The translations under genes and the position numbers were made by a program. Positions 1-7,814 of a stretch of DNA of 64,000 nucleotides are shown piece after piece. The DNA is from Thiomonas delicata. Lineage in GTDB: Bacteria > Pseudomonadota > Gammaproteobacteria > Burkholderiales > Burkholderiaceae_C. The notes below the pieces were generated by a model that ran no database searches, was not told the DNA's origin, and worked only from the letters and a program-made list of their open reading frames with translations. Where the stretch lies: positions 1,166,852-1,230,851 of the forward strand of contig NZ_LT592170.1 of the NCBI RefSeq assembly GCF_900088825.1, written 5' to 3'. The stretch's first letter is position 1; each line of letters starts with the position of its first letter.

Positions 1-1434
1 GCCGTCGATCACTGGAACACCGACAACCCGCACACCCATGTCGTCTTGCGCGGCAAGGACGACACCGGCAAAGACCTCATCATCTCGCAGGAGTACATCA
101 CGCGCGGCATGCGCGAACGTGCCGCCGAACTCGCCACCGAATGGCTCGGGCCTCGCACCGAGCTGGAGATCCAGCGCAGCATGGCGCGCGAGGTGGAACA
201 GGAACGGTGGACGGGGTTGGACCGTACCCTACAGCGTGAAGCGGCGGACGGCCTGGTGCATGTCGAACACTTCAACGAACCCCGGCTGCAACGCCAGCGC
301 CTGCTGCTGGTTGGCCGCCTGCAACGCTTGCAGCGCATGGGACTAGCGAGTGAAAGCCAGCCTGGTGTGTGGGCCGTTCATGCCGACGCGGAACCAACGC
401 TGCGCGCGATGGGCGAGCGCGGCGACATCATCCGCACCATGCAACGGGCCATGAGCGGCCAGCCGCGCGAGCTGGCTGTCTTCGAGCCAGGTGAGGACGG
501 CCGAACCGTCATCGGCCGGGTGGCCGCCAAGGGGCTGGCCGACGAACTGCTCGACCGGGGCTATCTGATCATCGACGGCGTGGATGGCAAGGCCCACTAT
601 GTCGCGCTCAACGCCCGCGACGCACCCGGCAACTACCCGACCGGCGCTGTGGTGGAAGTGCACGGTTCCGCCGAGGTGCGGACGGCGGACAGGAACATCG
701 CCGCGCTGGCGAGCGATGGGCTGTATCGCACCGATCATCACCTGGCGATTGCACAAGGTCAGGCGCAGGCCGGCCGCGATCCGCAGGAAGTCGTTGCGGC
801 CCATGTCCGTCGGCTGGAAGCCCTGCGCCGGGCCGGTATCGTGGAGCGTGTGGCCGAGGGGCTGTGGAAGGTGCCGGACGATCTGCCCGCACGCGGGCAT
901 CAGTATGACGCGCAGCGCCTGGGCGGCGTGGCCGTGGAGTTGAAATCGCACCTGCCCATCGAGCGGCAGGCTCACGTGATCGGGGCTACCTGGCTGGATC
1001 AGCAGTTGATCGGTGGCGGCAAGAGATTTGGAGATTTTGGCTTTGGCAGCGAGGTCAAGGACGCGCTACAGAATCGGGCAGATTTCCTGGCCAAACAGGG
1101 ACTGGCCGAGCGGCGCGGCCAGCGGGTGATCCTGGCGCGCAACCTGCTGGCGACGCTGCGCAATCGGGAACTGACGCAGGCCGCGCAGGACATTGCCACC
1201 GAAACCGGGCTGGAGCATCGCTCAGTGGCCGACGGGCAGCGCGTGGCCGGCATCTATCGGCGCAGCATCATACTTGCCAGCGGGCGCTATGCGATGCTCG
1301 ATGACGGCATTGGGTTCCGTCTGGTCCCGTGGCGGCCGGTGATCGAACAGAGACTGGGACAGCAGATCGCCGCCACGGTGCGAGGCGGTGGCGTGTCGTG
1401 GGAAATCGGACGTACCAAGGGCATATCCGTCTAG
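1..1434 (+). CDS. MOBP-type relaxase (VirD2-like, DUF3363), 3' part
   Basis: The reading frame is open from base 1, so the start lies outside the window. The first residues read VDHWNTDNPHTHVVLRG, which matches the histidine-rich metal-binding motif (HxDxxxHxH type) of MOBP relaxases that nick oriT and stay bound to the transferred strand. The remaining ~450 residues look like the long C-terminal DUF3363 region of ICE and plasmid relaxases. The gene runs in the same direction as traG and the trb operon further on, as in Tn4371-like elements, where relaxase and mating-pore genes form one conjugation module. The catalytic tyrosine would be in the missing N-terminal part. Confidence 0.85.
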   Translation, partial: AVDHWNTDNPHTHVVLRGKDDTGKDLIISQEYITRGMRERAAELATEWLGPRTELEIQRSMAREVEQERWTGLDRTLQREAADGLVHVEHFNEPRLQRQRLLLVGRLQRLQRMGLASESQPGVWAVHADAEPTLRAMGERGDIIRTMQRAMSGQPRELAVFEPGEDGRTVIGRVAAKGLADELLDRGYLIIDGVDGKAHYVALNARDAPGNYPTGAVVEVHGSAEVRTADRNIAALASDGLYRTDHHLAIAQGQAQAGRDPQEVVAAHVRRLEALRRAGIVERVAEGLWKVPDDLPARGHQYDAQRLGGVAVELKSHLPIERQAHVIGATWLDQQLIGGGKRFGDFGFGSEVKDALQNRADFLAKQGLAERRGQRVILARNLLATLRNRELTQAAQDIATETGLEHRSVADGQRVAGIYRRSIILASGRYAMLDDGIGFRLVPWRPVIEQRLGQQIAATVRGGGVSWEIGRTKGISV

Positions 1435-1474
1435 TGTCGGATGCCCCATGCAGCTCCACGTCTCGAAGCCGGCG

Positions 1475-2434
1475 TCAATCGCGCGGCGGGTGGCCTGCTG
1501 ATCGCCGAGCGCTTCCGTTTGTGTTCGCACGCCCTAGCACGATCTCAACTTGACGCGCCAGATCAGCTTCCTGGTGCAACCAAGCGCGAAAAGCTAGAAG
1601 TGCCGGATCTTCCTTTCGAATAGCGCGGTATTCTAGAAGCCAACTCCCGACTGTGTGCGCGACGATCGGGAATGGCGCGACCAACCGGCCCGCTGCCAGG
1701 GCGTCGCTGACGTAAGGGATTTGAGCGATAGCGACTCCGACCCCGTCGAGCGCTGCCTGCATCGCCATGACGTTGCTCTCGAATGACACCTCACCGGCGG
1801 GGTGCAGGGGGAAACCTAAGCCCGCCGCTTCGAACCAGTGTGGCCATTCATTAGGCATGTCGGATACGACGATGAGAGTCGCGTTGCGCAAGTCGTCAGG
1901 CGAGCGCAGCGTCGATGCGAGCTTCGGCGTGCAGACCGGCACGACGGTGCTCGGGAATAAGCGTTCTGCATTGTAGCCCGGCAACGCGTCGGTATCGCGT
2001 CGGATAGTGCAGGTCCAGTCATCACGTACCGGGCGAGTTGCGCCACCCGTCGCCATGCGCACTTCGACGTCGGGATAGCTGCGATAGAAGTTTGCCAGTC
2101 GCGGGATCAGCCAAGTGATCGCGAGGGTTGGACCGACTCCAACCGTCAGCACCGGGCCACTACGCATCGCCGTAACGCTTTCAGTGAGCCGGGTGATGGA
2201 ATCGAAAGCATCAGTCAGACCGGACAGCAGCGCCTGCCCTTGCGCAGTCAACTCTAGCGCGTTCGCATGTCGCCGAAACAGAGGAAAACCAAGACGATCC
2301 TCCAGCAAGCGGACCAAGCGGCTTACCGCAGTTTGAGTGACGTTCAGCTCTCTTGCCGCAGCGGTGAAACTGCCATGCCGGCCAGCTGCCTCAAAAGCCC
2401 GCAGTCCGTTCAGCGAGGGTAATTGCCGCATCAT
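1475..2434 (-). CDS. LysR-family regulator (GcvA-like)
   Basis: A 319-residue protein with an N-terminal winged HTH (LNGLRAFEAAGRHGSFTAAARELN, then VTQTAVSRLVRLLEDRLG) and a LysR substrate-binding domain. The start at 2434 (ATG ATG CGG) puts the HTH at the usual distance from the N-terminus; an upstream TTG at 2446 is possible. It is divergent from the cupin gene, which with the porin beyond the IS is the likely target. A CCCCAA-N7-TTGGGG inverted repeat (2441-2459) lies just upstream of the start and could be an autoregulatory site. It ends about 40 bp from the relaxase stop. The ligand is unknown. Confidence 0.85.
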   Translation of the reverse strand: MMRQLPSLNGLRAFEAAGRHGSFTAAARELNVTQTAVSRLVRLLEDRLGFPLFRRHANALELTAQGQALLSGLTDAFDSITRLTESVTAMRSGPVLTVGVGPTLAITWLIPRLANFYRSYPDVEVRMATGGATRPVRDDWTCTIRRDTDALPGYNAERLFPSTVVPVCTPKLASTLRSPDDLRNATLIVVSDMPNEWPHWFEAAGLGFPLHPAGEVSFESNVMAMQAALDGVGVAIAQIPYVSDALAAGRLVAPFPIVAHTVGSWLLEYRAIRKEDPALLAFRAWLHQEADLARQVEIVLGRANTNGSARRSAGHPPRD

Positions 2435-2552
2435 GTGAGACCCCAATTTTTTCTTGGGGACATGCTAAGTTAAAAGCGTTTGTCTGACAATGGTCTCCAC
2501 CTTAATATTCCTTGATTGAAAGATATATTTCAGATTTCTTACGGAGGCGCGC

Positions 2553-3092
2553 ATGCACTATCCCGCTGATTCAGGCTCTGTTTTCAACGGGCTATCGTCA
2601 GTGCAACGTCCGGTTCCAGTCGGACCCGACATTTGGGCATCTCAGAGCGTTGGGAGGCAATGTGTGACCAAAGGCGCTCTCTTCAGCATCGTCATTGCGA
2701 CAACAGGAGTTTTATGTATGGCTTACACCCAACCGGCTTTCGCCCAGGAAAAGCGAGGCGTGATACCGCATGCGCCGCTGCTGAGAACAGCCGTGCCCGA
2801 TACGGCGAACCAGGAAGTCGCCGTCTATCACGTCGAATATGAGCCGGGCGGTACCAATCCCCGGCACCTGCATCCGGCTGCGATCACCTTCCACATCCTT
2901 TCCGGCACTGGCATCTGGCAGGAGGAAGGTAAGCCGCCAGTCACTCTACGCGCCGGCGATAGTCTGCTCGTTCCGGCCGGCACCACTCACGCGCACTGGA
3001 ATCCCAGTGCGACTGAAAAGCTCCGCTTTCTCGAATTCATAGTGGCTGAAAAGGACAAAGGACGGTCCATTCCAAAGCCATTGAAAGACTAG
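2553..3092 (+). CDS. secreted cupin-domain protein
   Basis: The C-terminal ~110 residues form a single cupin_2 barrel: PGGTNPRHLHPAAITFHILSG carries the metal-binding histidines and LRAGDSLLVPAGTTHAHWN the second motif. A signal peptide (ALFSIVIATTGVLCMAYTQPAFAQ) indicates periplasmic export. Two starts are plausible: ATG 2553 behind GGAGG (179 aa), or GTG 2664 behind GGGAGG (142 aa), which puts the signal peptide at the N-terminus; I prefer the latter for the mature product. The stop codon TAG (3090-3092) is part of the CTAG site where IS1182 inserted, so the gene is complete. With the IS removed, the porin start would follow within about 20 bp, suggesting a former cupin-porin operon. The substrate is unknown. 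Confidence 0.75.
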   Translation: MHYPADSGSVFNGLSSVQRPVPVGPDIWASQSVGRQCVTKGALFSIVIATTGVLCMAYTQPAFAQEKRGVIPHAPLLRTAVPDTANQEVAVYHVEYEPGGTNPRHLHPAAITFHILSGTGIWQEEGKPPVTLRAGDSLLVPAGTTHAHWNPSATEKLRFLEFIVAEKDKGRSIPKPLKD

Positions 3093-4704
3093 GAGACCGT
3101 CGGACTTAAGCCCGAGGGGCGGGTGGCGGCGGCGAGCGGCGCGGTTTTTGCGTGACCCGGCACGCCGCCAGCGTCTTCATCACTTGCACAGGCTCCTGGG
3201 CGGCCCGTTGGGGCGCGTAGCAGGTCGTGCGGTGGGGCGTGATCTGGGCGCACTTCCCCCTTTGCTCGTCACCTGGCGCGCAGCACATGCATGCGCTTGA
3301 TGTTCCAGGCCATGGTCACGAGGTTCCACTCGCCTTGCGCCTTGTGCAGTCCGCGCATGCTCATCTGACGCCAGCCCATGACGTGCTTGATGATGCCGAA
3401 CACGGGCTCGACGGTCTGCTTGCGCAGTTTGTACAGCGCCCGGCCTGCCTGTGTGGACAGGCGGTGGGCCATGTTGGCGACCGGCTCCGCAGTTCGCGGC
3501 GCGTCGGGGTCGGGCCCAAACCGTTCGGCCAGTGGCACGTGATGCGACTCGCGCTTCATCGCCAGCAGCGGCTCGATTCCCGCCTGCACGCAGGCGACCA
3601 CGTTCGCCTGGCTGCAAAAGCCGTTGTCGGCGACCAGGGTCTGCACGGTGCCCAGCGCCTCGGGCAACGCCGCTATCTGCTCCAGCGTGGGCACCACTTC
3701 GCGCTTGTCATTGCAGGACTGCGTGACGTGCGCGGTGACCACCATCATCGTCTCGATGTCCACGCCGGCTTGGGCGTTGTAGCTCTGCTCGAAGCCGCCG
3801 CCGGACACCGGCATGATGCGCGACTCCTCGTCCGTCAGGTTGACCTGGTCGCCGTCCTGGGGACCGGCCTGGGGCGGCTCGGGATCCCGCCCGCGCGGCT
3901 TCTTGCCAGCCTCGCGCTGGGCGCGGCGCTTGGCCTCTTTGGCCTCAAACTCCTGCTGCTCCGCCTTGAATCGTTCGGCGGCGCGTTGCGCAATCTTGGC
4001 CTTGGCCTGCGCGATGGCGCGCAGACGGTCCTCGCGGCGGGCAATCTCGGCGGGCACATCCATGCCATCGGGCGCGCTGGATCCATCATCCTTCTCCGCC
4101 CGCGCCAACAGGTCCTGGACTTCCTGGCGCAACTGCGCCTCGATCTTGTTGGCATGACCCCACGACAGCGCCTTGTGCTTGCTCGCGTTGGCTCCAATCT
4201 TGGTGCCGTCCAGCGCAATGTGACCGAGCTTGAGTAACTTCATCTCGCGCGCCAGCACCAGCACCTGCACGAACAGCGCCTCGATCTCCTTCAGAAAGCG
4301 CCGACGGAACGTCGCCAGCGTGTCGTGATCGGGATGCGTATTGGCCGCCACAAAGCGGAACGCCACCGAGTCGTAGGTCGCGCGTTCGATCTTGCGGCTC
4401 GAATGCACCCCGTTGGCATACCCGTAGATCAGCAGCCCCAGCAGCACCGCAGGGTGATGCGCGGCAGAGCCACGGCCCGCGTACTGCTTGACCAGATCGT
4501 CCAGATCAAGCCGATCAATCACTTCGACCACAAAGCGCGCAAGGTGATCACTGGGCAACCACTCGTCCACCGAAGGCGGCAGAAGGTAGGCCGTGTCTCG
4601 ATCAACACAAACAAAGCGGCTCATCGCGAGGAACTCCTCAATGCACTGTCGCCATTGTCTCGGATTGATCCATCAGGCGTAAGCCTGGAAAGTCCGACAG
4701 CCTC
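3093..4704 (-). mobile_element. IS1182-family insertion sequence, copy 1
   Basis: A 1612-bp element bounded by CTAG on both sides (3089-3092 and 4705-4708). The ends form imperfect inverted repeats: GAGACCGTCGGACTT at the left and, reversed, GAGGCTGTCGGACTT at the right. It contains one transposase gene. An inverted copy of exactly the same length lies at 33160-34771. It separates the cupin from the porin and so probably uncouples their transcription. Confidence 0.92.
3269..4624 (-). CDS. IS1182-family transposase
   Basis: A 451-residue transposase beginning MSRFVCVDRDTAYLLPP, the typical IS1182-family N-terminus, followed by the conserved region with HPDHDTLATFRRRFL and HIALDGTKIGANASKHKA (first catalytic Asp), a charged coiled-coil insertion rich in Lys, Ala and Arg around residues 190-240, and a C-terminal DDE part with VADNGFCSQANV and the helix KLRKQTVEPVFGIIKHVMGWRQ (Glu). 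The length is normal and there are no internal stops, so it is probably active. The long open frame on the opposite strand (3227-4237) is a GC-rich shadow. The protein is identical to the copy at 33240. Confidence 0.95.
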   Translation of the reverse strand: MSRFVCVDRDTAYLLPPSVDEWLPSDHLARFVVEVIDRLDLDDLVKQYAGRGSAAHHPAVLLGLLIYGYANGVHSSRKIERATYDSVAFRFVAANTHPDHDTLATFRRRFLKEIEALFVQVLVLAREMKLLKLGHIALDGTKIGANASKHKALSWGHANKIEAQLRQEVQDLLARAEKDDGSSAPDGMDVPAEIARREDRLRAIAQAKAKIAQRAAERFKAEQQEFEAKEAKRRAQREAGKKPRGRDPEPPQAGPQDGDQVNLTDEESRIMPVSGGGFEQSYNAQAGVDIETMMVVTAHVTQSCNDKREVVPTLEQIAALPEALGTVQTLVADNGFCSQANVVACVQAGIEPLLAMKRESHHVPLAERFGPDPDAPRTAEPVANMAHRLSTQAGRALYKLRKQTVEPVFGIIKHVMGWRQMSMRGLHKAQGEWNLVTMAWNIKRMHVLRAR

Positions 4705-4727
4705 CTAGGATGCAATTGCGTGAAGCG

Positions 4728-6137
4728 ATGCGGAATCTACTCACGGCGACGGCGGCTGTCGCTGTGATCCTCGCCTGCGGGCCCGCTGTCGCACAGGATT
4801 CCGTCAGCGCCCGGCTGGAGGCGCTGCAGGCGGAAATCAGCAAGCTGCAGAACGAAGTCGCGACCCTGAAAGGGGACGTTGCGGAGGGGCGGGAAGAAGC
4901 CAGAGGGGCCGCCGAACAGGTGGTTGCGGCCAGAACGGCGACGCCCGCCGACGCACCTAGCGTCCGGGTGTCCTCCAGCAACCGGCCGACGATCTGTAGC
5001 CCCGACGGACGAAACTGCATCTCTCTCACGAGCCGCCTGCAGCTCGACTTCGGCGGTTACAACTACCGGCCGAACACCATAGCCACGACGCCGCAGGACC
5101 TTGTCGGCGGCGCGATCGCGCGCCGAGCGCAGTTTGGCGTTATCGGCACGTTCCTGGACGACTGGGAGTACAACCTCGTCTTTGAGGGCGGCGGGTCCGG
5201 CGGCGCCACCAGCGCGGTCTTCGACAAAGGTTACCTTACCTATAGCGGTTTCAAACCATTCAAGATCTGGGGCGGCATTCTCAGCGTGCCTTACATGCTC
5301 GACCGAGCGACAAGTAACAACAACATCACCTTTATGGAGCGAGCCGCGCCCGTGGAAGTCGCCGCCGGCATCGGCGGAGCCACGCGTTCCGCTTTCGGCA
5401 TTACCGCCAACGACCGGCAATGGTGGGCCGGCGCCTTCCTGACGGGACCGGCCTCCGGCAGGACATCGCACGATGCAAGGCAGACCGCCGCGACCGGACG
5501 GGTGGTGTTCCTGCCAGTTCTGACCGACAGCGCCTCGCTCCTGATCGGCGGCGACGTGCAGTACCTGTTCGATGCGCCGACGGGCGCCTCGGAACTGAAC
5601 CTGCGAGACCGGATTGAGATGCGCATCGACGGCAACCGCATCTTGGGCACCGGTCCTCTTCCGATCGACTCCGCGCGCGTCTTGAGCGCGGAACTGGCCG
5701 GAACACTGGGCAGCTTCCACTTCCAGGGCGAATATTTCGATTTCAACGTCGAGCCGACCCCCGGCAACGGGCCCAGCCTCGACTTCAGTGGTTACTACAT
5801 CCAGGGTGGCTACATCCTCACCGGCGAGAAGCGAAGCTACAGCGCAAGCTCCGGCTCTTATGGGAGCGTTGCGCCAAGTCGTCCCTTCGACTGGAGGATG
5901 GGCGACTGGGGCGCATGGGAGATTGCTGCGCGCTACAGCATGATTGATCTCAACGACAGGGACATCTTCGGCGGCCGGCAGGAGAACCTCACGCTCGGCC
6001 TGAACTGGTATGTGAACAGCAACATCCGCTTCATGCTTAATTACATCAACGGCACGGTGGACAAGCGAACGGGTGGCGGTGGCGACATTGGCGCGAGGTA
6101 CCAAGCCGTTGGTGCCCGCACGCAGATCGCGTTCTGA
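4728..6137 (+). CDS. OprO/OprP-type outer-membrane porin
   Basis: About 469 residues with a signal peptide (MRNLLTATAAVAVILACGPAVAQ), a short coiled coil (RLEALQAEISKLQNEVATLKG) as in OprP/OprO and related trimeric porins, then a long beta-barrel region with alternating aromatic and polar strands ending in the typical terminal phenylalanine (TQIAF). An ATG at 4710 would add six residues; I chose 4728 because it puts the signal peptide at the N-terminus. Neither start has a strong ribosome site, and the natural promoter has probably been cut off by the IS1182 copy ending at 4704. The family includes phosphate- or pyrophosphate-selective porins, but selectivity cannot be read here. Confidence 0.8.
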   Translation: MRNLLTATAAVAVILACGPAVAQDSVSARLEALQAEISKLQNEVATLKGDVAEGREEARGAAEQVVAARTATPADAPSVRVSSSNRPTICSPDGRNCISLTSRLQLDFGGYNYRPNTIATTPQDLVGGAIARRAQFGVIGTFLDDWEYNLVFEGGGSGGATSAVFDKGYLTYSGFKPFKIWGGILSVPYMLDRATSNNNITFMERAAPVEVAAGIGGATRSAFGITANDRQWWAGAFLTGPASGRTSHDARQTAATGRVVFLPVLTDSASLLIGGDVQYLFDAPTGASELNLRDRIEMRIDGNRILGTGPLPIDSARVLSAELAGTLGSFHFQGEYFDFNVEPTPGNGPSLDFSGYYIQGGYILTGEKRSYSASSGSYGSVAPSRPFDWRMGDWGAWEIAARYSMIDLNDRDIFGGRQENLTLGLNWYVNSNIRFMLNYINGTVDKRTGGGGDIGARYQAVGARTQIAF

Positions 6138-6391
6138 CCTCCATCCACGAAAGACCAAGGAATGACCGCCGCATCGACGCCTCTTCCTTGACCTACAGCG
6201 ACGTGCCCCGCGCGAACACGAAGCTGCAACGTTCGCTAGTTCCAGCGCTGGGTTGAGGCGGTGCTGTTGCTCCTCGCACCTCTGACTGGGGACACCATCT
6301 TTACGGCTAACGCAAATGATGGCGATCAAGGCTAAGGCTTCCACAACGATCGAAGCAGTCGGTGGTGCTATCACACAAAGGAGATCGTCCA

Positions 6392-7333
6392 GTGGAATTT
6401 CGTCATCTGCGTTGCTTTCTGGCCGTTGCTGAAGAACTCCACTTTGCCCGTGCCGCTGAGCGGCTACACATCGAGCAGTCACCTCTATCACGTGCTATCA
6501 AGGAACTGGAAGAGGAGTTGGGCGTGCAGCTCTTTGTGCGCACTACTCGCAGCACGCGCTTGACTCTCGCCGGAAAGCTGTTCCTCAATCACATTCCGCG
6601 CGTGTTTGCAGTCCTGGAGCAGGCGCGTGAAAGCGTGAAATCGGCTACCAATGGCTTTCACGGGCAGTTGCGCATTGCTTTGTCTGATGGCATCACACCA
6701 TCGCGCCTGCCGGCGCTACTGGCACGTTGCCGCGAAGAATATCCAGAAATCGAAATCCGGCTCTTCGAAGTGCCGCTGGATCAGCAGATCAAGGGCCTGC
6801 ATGATGATCTGTACGACGCGGGCTTTTCCATGGCCGATGAGGCCGGCGACGGCATCATCGTCAATCCAGTTTGGGAAGACCAGTTGATGGTAGCCGTGCC
6901 CGCGCGTCATCCCGTGCTGGCTTACAAACGAATTCCGCTGGAAGAAGTGCTGCGCTACCCGATCGTGCTGGGTGATCCCGCAGCATGCGAAGGCCATGCT
7001 CGCCAAGTTGATCGCATCCTGCGCCGACAGGAACGGGAGCCGCTGATCGCGCAGCGTGTGGCGACGTTCGACGTGATGATGATGCTGGTATCGGCCGGCT
7101 TGGCATTGGGCCTTGCGGGTGGCGCGCACATCGCATTCAGTCGTGAGCTAGGCGTCGTGGCGCGCCCGCTTGCGGGACAGCCACCCTTGTTGACTACTTA
7201 CCTGCTTCGTAGGGACGCCGAACCGTCGCAGATGCTGGCTCGCTTCATTGAACGGCTGGCGTCCATGGAGTCGAACGATCCTGATTGGCCTGCATCCTCA
7301 AAATCTGGTGCTTTGAAGGATATCGAGCTATGA
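6392..7333 (+). CDS. LysR-family regulator of the conjugation module
   Basis: The GTG at 6392 follows a good ribosome site (AAAGGAG, 6377-6383) and gives 313 residues starting VEFRHLRCFLAVAEELHFARAAE, a textbook LysR HTH of the CbbR/CatR kind, then a type-2 periplasmic-binding-fold effector domain. Its stop overlaps the eexN start (ATGA), so the two genes are translationally coupled. LysR-like regulators sit at this place, upstream of traG, in Tn4371-family elements, so it may control transfer or entry exclusion. That role is inferred from position. Confidence 0.82.
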   Translation: MEFRHLRCFLAVAEELHFARAAERLHIEQSPLSRAIKELEEELGVQLFVRTTRSTRLTLAGKLFLNHIPRVFAVLEQARESVKSATNGFHGQLRIALSDGITPSRLPALLARCREEYPEIEIRLFEVPLDQQIKGLHDDLYDAGFSMADEAGDGIIVNPVWEDQLMVAVPARHPVLAYKRIPLEEVLRYPIVLGDPAACEGHARQVDRILRRQEREPLIAQRVATFDVMMMLVSAGLALGLAGGAHIAFSRELGVVARPLAGQPPLLTTYLLRRDAEPSQMLARFIERLASMESNDPDWPASSKSGALKDIEL

Positions 7334-7596
7334 AGAAGATCATCCTGCTTCTGCTCGCTTTGATGCTAACCGCATGCGGTCAGTCAAACCCGATCGCGAC
7401 CAAGACCACCATTGAAACGGTGGAGTCCCTTGCAGCTAATCCCGAGCGCCTCAAAGAGCTGCGTCAGCAATGCAAGCTGGAACGAGCCAAGCTGGGCAAT
7501 GAGTTGTGCAACCGGGTTTCTGAGGCAACGCGCAAGCGCTTCTATGGCGACGGCAAGGTGCCGTATACATCACTGGAGAATCCGCCCAAATTTTGA
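7330..7596 (+). CDS. eexN: EexN-family entry-exclusion lipoprotein
   Basis: An 88-residue lipoprotein: MKKIILLLLALMLTAC has a clear lipobox with Cys16. The mature part has the EexN pattern (TVESLAANPERLKELRQQCKLERAKLGNELCNRVSEA) with two further cysteines. Such proteins on conjugative elements block redundant transfer into cells that already carry the element. It overlaps the LysR stop by 4 bp and is followed by a strong terminator, so LysR-eexN forms its own unit ahead of traG. Confidence 0.8.
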   Translation: MKKIILLLLALMLTACGQSNPIATKTTIETVESLAANPERLKELRQQCKLERAKLGNELCNRVSEATRKRFYGDGKVPYTSLENPPKF

Positions 7597-7639
7597 TTGT
7601 AGGCAGTTCGCCACGAATCATTTAATTTCTGTCAAACAC

Positions 7640-7671
7640 GCCGCAATGCGCCATCGCTTGCGGCTTTTTTT
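7640..7671 (+). terminator. rho-independent terminator after eexN
   Basis: GCCGCAA (7640-7646) pairs perfectly with TTGCGGC (7658-7664) around an 11-nt loop and is followed directly by seven T residues (7665-7671). It separates the LysR-eexN transcript from traG, which must therefore have its own promoter in 7672-7814. Confidence 0.85.
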
Positions 7672-7814
7672 CTGCCTACGCCCCTGCGCGAGTTCTTGCT
7701 TTTTGTTCGACCTTTCTCCCGATAACGGTCTTTGACCGGCACTGACCCGGCACCGATCCTGACACCAGCGGCACGTTGAACGCAGTGCGCGCAGGGGAAA
7801 TCGGAGGCCGGGAG

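Noticed and set aside
3227-4237. 336-residue open frame opposite the IS1182 transposase (repeated at 33627-34637)
   Set aside because: It is the complement of the transposase gene, has skewed composition and no recognisable motifs.
4737-6491. 584-residue minus-strand frame across the porin gene
   Set aside because: It is antisense to a clear porin with signal peptide and terminal Phe, and runs into an unrelated upstream region.
7672-7814. Specific -35/-10 promoter for traG
   Set aside because: A promoter must exist after the terminator, but no candidate hexamer pair stood out enough to place it.
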